Shown: positions 63,028 through 64,000 of the stretch, piece by piece
How the letters are laid out: each line of letters opens with the position of its first letter
How positions within the stretch are numbered: position 1 is the stretch's first letter
NCBI GenBank assembly: GCA_903887775.1
Contig: CAISRB010000011.1
Location: 62,001-126,000, forward strand
Reading direction: 5' to 3'
DNA length: 64,000 bases
Source: an uncultured Bacteroidales bacterium
Lineage (GTDB): Bacteria > Bacteroidota > Bacteroidia > Bacteroidales > FEN-979
Translations under genes and position numbers: made by a program
The notes under the pieces: generated by a model
The model's input: only the letters and a program-made list of their open reading frames with translations
The model's database searches: none
Told to the model about the DNA's origin: nothing

Positions 63028-63615
63028 TTAATGGTTTTCCTTTACAAGCTTTTCATGGATGGATAAAACCTGGGGGATCAGCATCTGAGAGCCGTCGTTG
63101 AGGATGACAAAGTCAGATTTAAGGGCTTTGTCGTCATTTTTTATCTGGTGTTGCATCCTTGCAAGCACCTGGTCCCTGCCGACCCCGTCACGGGCGATGA
63201 CCCTGCCGATTGCCGTTTCATCAGGGCATGAGACAAGGATAATGCGGTCAAATTCCTTTGCATACCCGGTCTCAAACAGAATGGCAGCTTCCATGATCAC
63301 ATAAGGAAATTGCATTTTTGACAGGATCCATTGATTGAAATCATGCATTACAAGTGGATGCAGTAAGGCGTTTAGCTTGCTTAAAGCCCCCGGGTTGCCG
63401 AAAACAATTAAAGCCAGCCGTTTATTGCTGATAATCCCGTTTTCAGCAATTTCCTGCCCGAATAAGCTTTCGATTTTATCAATGATTTCAGGGAGTTTCA
63501 GTAATTTCTTTGATGCCTCATCGGCATTATACACGGGAACTCCGATCAAAGAGAACAGTGAAGCCACAACCGATTTGCCGCTGCCGATATTTCCGGTAAG
63601 TCCTGCCCTGATCAT
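63028..63615 (-). CDS. coaE: dephospho-CoA kinase
   Basis: Last enzyme of coenzyme A synthesis; phosphorylates the 3'-hydroxyl of dephospho-CoA. The 195-residue protein opens with the P-loop GLTGNIGSGKSVVASLF, followed by YNADEASK, the CoA-domain motif LNALLHPLVMHDF, and VIMEAAILFETGYAKEFDRIILVSC. Normal length. It starts 5 bases after the stop of the YbbR-like gene and is followed by mqnA, so the three form one transcript. The P-loop and all substrate motifs are intact. Confidence 0.97.
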   Translation of the reverse strand: MIRAGLTGNIGSGKSVVASLFSLIGVPVYNADEASKKLLKLPEIIDKIESLFGQEIAENGIISNKRLALIVFGNPGALSKLNALLHPLVMHDFNQWILSKMQFPYVIMEAAILFETGYAKEFDRIILVSCPDETAIGRVIARDGVGRDQVLARMQHQIKNDDKALKSDFVILNDGSQMLIPQVLSIHEKLVKENH

Positions 63616-63620
63616 ATGCT

Positions 63621-64000
63621 TTATCTCACTTTGTTAAGAGCCAGGCTGTCATGTTTAGGTTGTAAACCGGTTGCAGGCCTTGAGCTGATGCGCTGGATTT
63701 TTCTTGGAGCGACCCTTTCAAGATTAAAAAACAGGGTGTCGGGAAACACCATGTAAATTTCTGTCTGAAAATTCATCTGGGTTTTGATGTCCTTCCCAAT
63801 GTCATTGGTCAGAAGGTATCCGCTGATATTGCCGTCTTCAGAATGAATTTTAATCTTTCTCAGGCTAACGGTATATTTAGGATTCCCGGCGTGAATGAAT
63901 TCTTCGGTAAAATAATCAAACCCCTGGACCTTAATGCTGACCTTGAGGATACTGTCGGAATAACCCGTCATTCTCAGGTTGGAAGGCAGGTTAATGTAAT
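63621..64000 (-). CDS. YbbR-like/CdaR-family protein, C-terminal end
   Basis: The frame is open to the right edge (126 residues visible, ending at the stop at 63621-63623) and reads INLPSNLRMTGYSDS at its start, followed by LKVSIKVQGFDYFTEEF, the pattern of a YbbR domain, then a C-terminal beta-rich part (VFPDTLFFNLERVAPRKIQRI). Other members sit beside coaE in Bacteroidetes, as here. In Firmicutes CdaR controls the c-di-AMP cyclase CdaA; whether the same holds here is not known. The N-terminal part, with any membrane segment, lies outside the window. Confidence 0.65.
   Translation of the reverse strand, partial: YINLPSNLRMTGYSDSILKVSIKVQGFDYFTEEFIHAGNPKYTVSLRKIKIHSEDGNISGYLLTNDIGKDIKTQMNFQTEIYMVFPDTLFFNLERVAPRKIQRISSRPATGLQPKHDSLALNKVR

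Overview
The window looks like a chromosome segment from an uncultured member of the Bacteroidota, most like the Bacteroidales or a neighbouring order. The signs are a SusC/SusD glycan-uptake pair, two proteins ending in type IX secretion (T9SS) sorting domains, a short primary sigma factor without region 1.1, many promoter -7 boxes of the TAnnTTTG type, almost no Shine-Dalgarno sequences, and the pyrG-yidC gene order. I see no phage, insertion sequence, CRISPR array or rRNA. All identifications come from reading motifs in the sequence; no database was searched.

Layout. 1-1034: start of an acyl-CoA ligase running off the left edge. 1165-14688: a polysaccharide utilisation locus with a SAM-hydrolase-like lipoprotein, a secreted GH144-like endo-beta-1,2-glucanase, SusC, SusD, a LamG surface lipoprotein, a strong terminator, then a GH43-type protein and a GH3 beta-glucosidase. 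The GH144 + GH3 + SusCD set points to beta-1,2-glucan; no dedicated regulator is in view. 14852-14925: tRNA-Arg(UCU) with its own terminator. 15182-20170: topoisomerase IV subunit A, a flavodiiron protein and an unknown lipoprotein, separated by unusual short-period intergenic repeats. 20171-34136: tsaD diverging from a long tail-to-head cluster of TamB, an AddA-like helicase-nuclease, an AmgK-like sugar kinase fused to a RapZ C-terminal domain, a MurU-like nucleotidyltransferase and an AddB-like nuclease.

34176-46645: a T9SS cargo protein, then an AmmeMemoRadiSam region: a Memo-AMMECR1 fusion diverging from a membrane protein with a spermidine-synthase-like domain and a radical SAM enzyme, plus a second Memo protein at 44722-45819. 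Every soluble component of this group starts with what looks like an export signal, which is the most promising undescribed system here. The same stretch holds an EEP-family phosphodiesterase, a DegQ-type protease, the primary sigma factor RpoD, an OsmC protein and a tyrosine phosphatase.

46695-64000: an orphan KdpD/KdpE-like two-component pair without pump genes, an unknown lipoprotein, a PEP-synthase-like phosphotransferase paired with a CrtC-like protein, an OprB-type porin, a GAPDH gene in line with a receiver-histidine kinase gene, a PPDK regulatory protein, CTP synthase, YidC, the futalosine-pathway menaquinone enzyme MqnA, dephospho-CoA kinase and the C-terminal end of a YbbR-like protein. 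Together the central-metabolism genes (GAPDH, PPDK regulator, PEP-synthase-like protein) and cell-envelope genes (TamB, YidC, AmgK/MurU, YbbR) form an ordinary chromosomal backbone into which the glycan locus and the AmmeMemo region are set.
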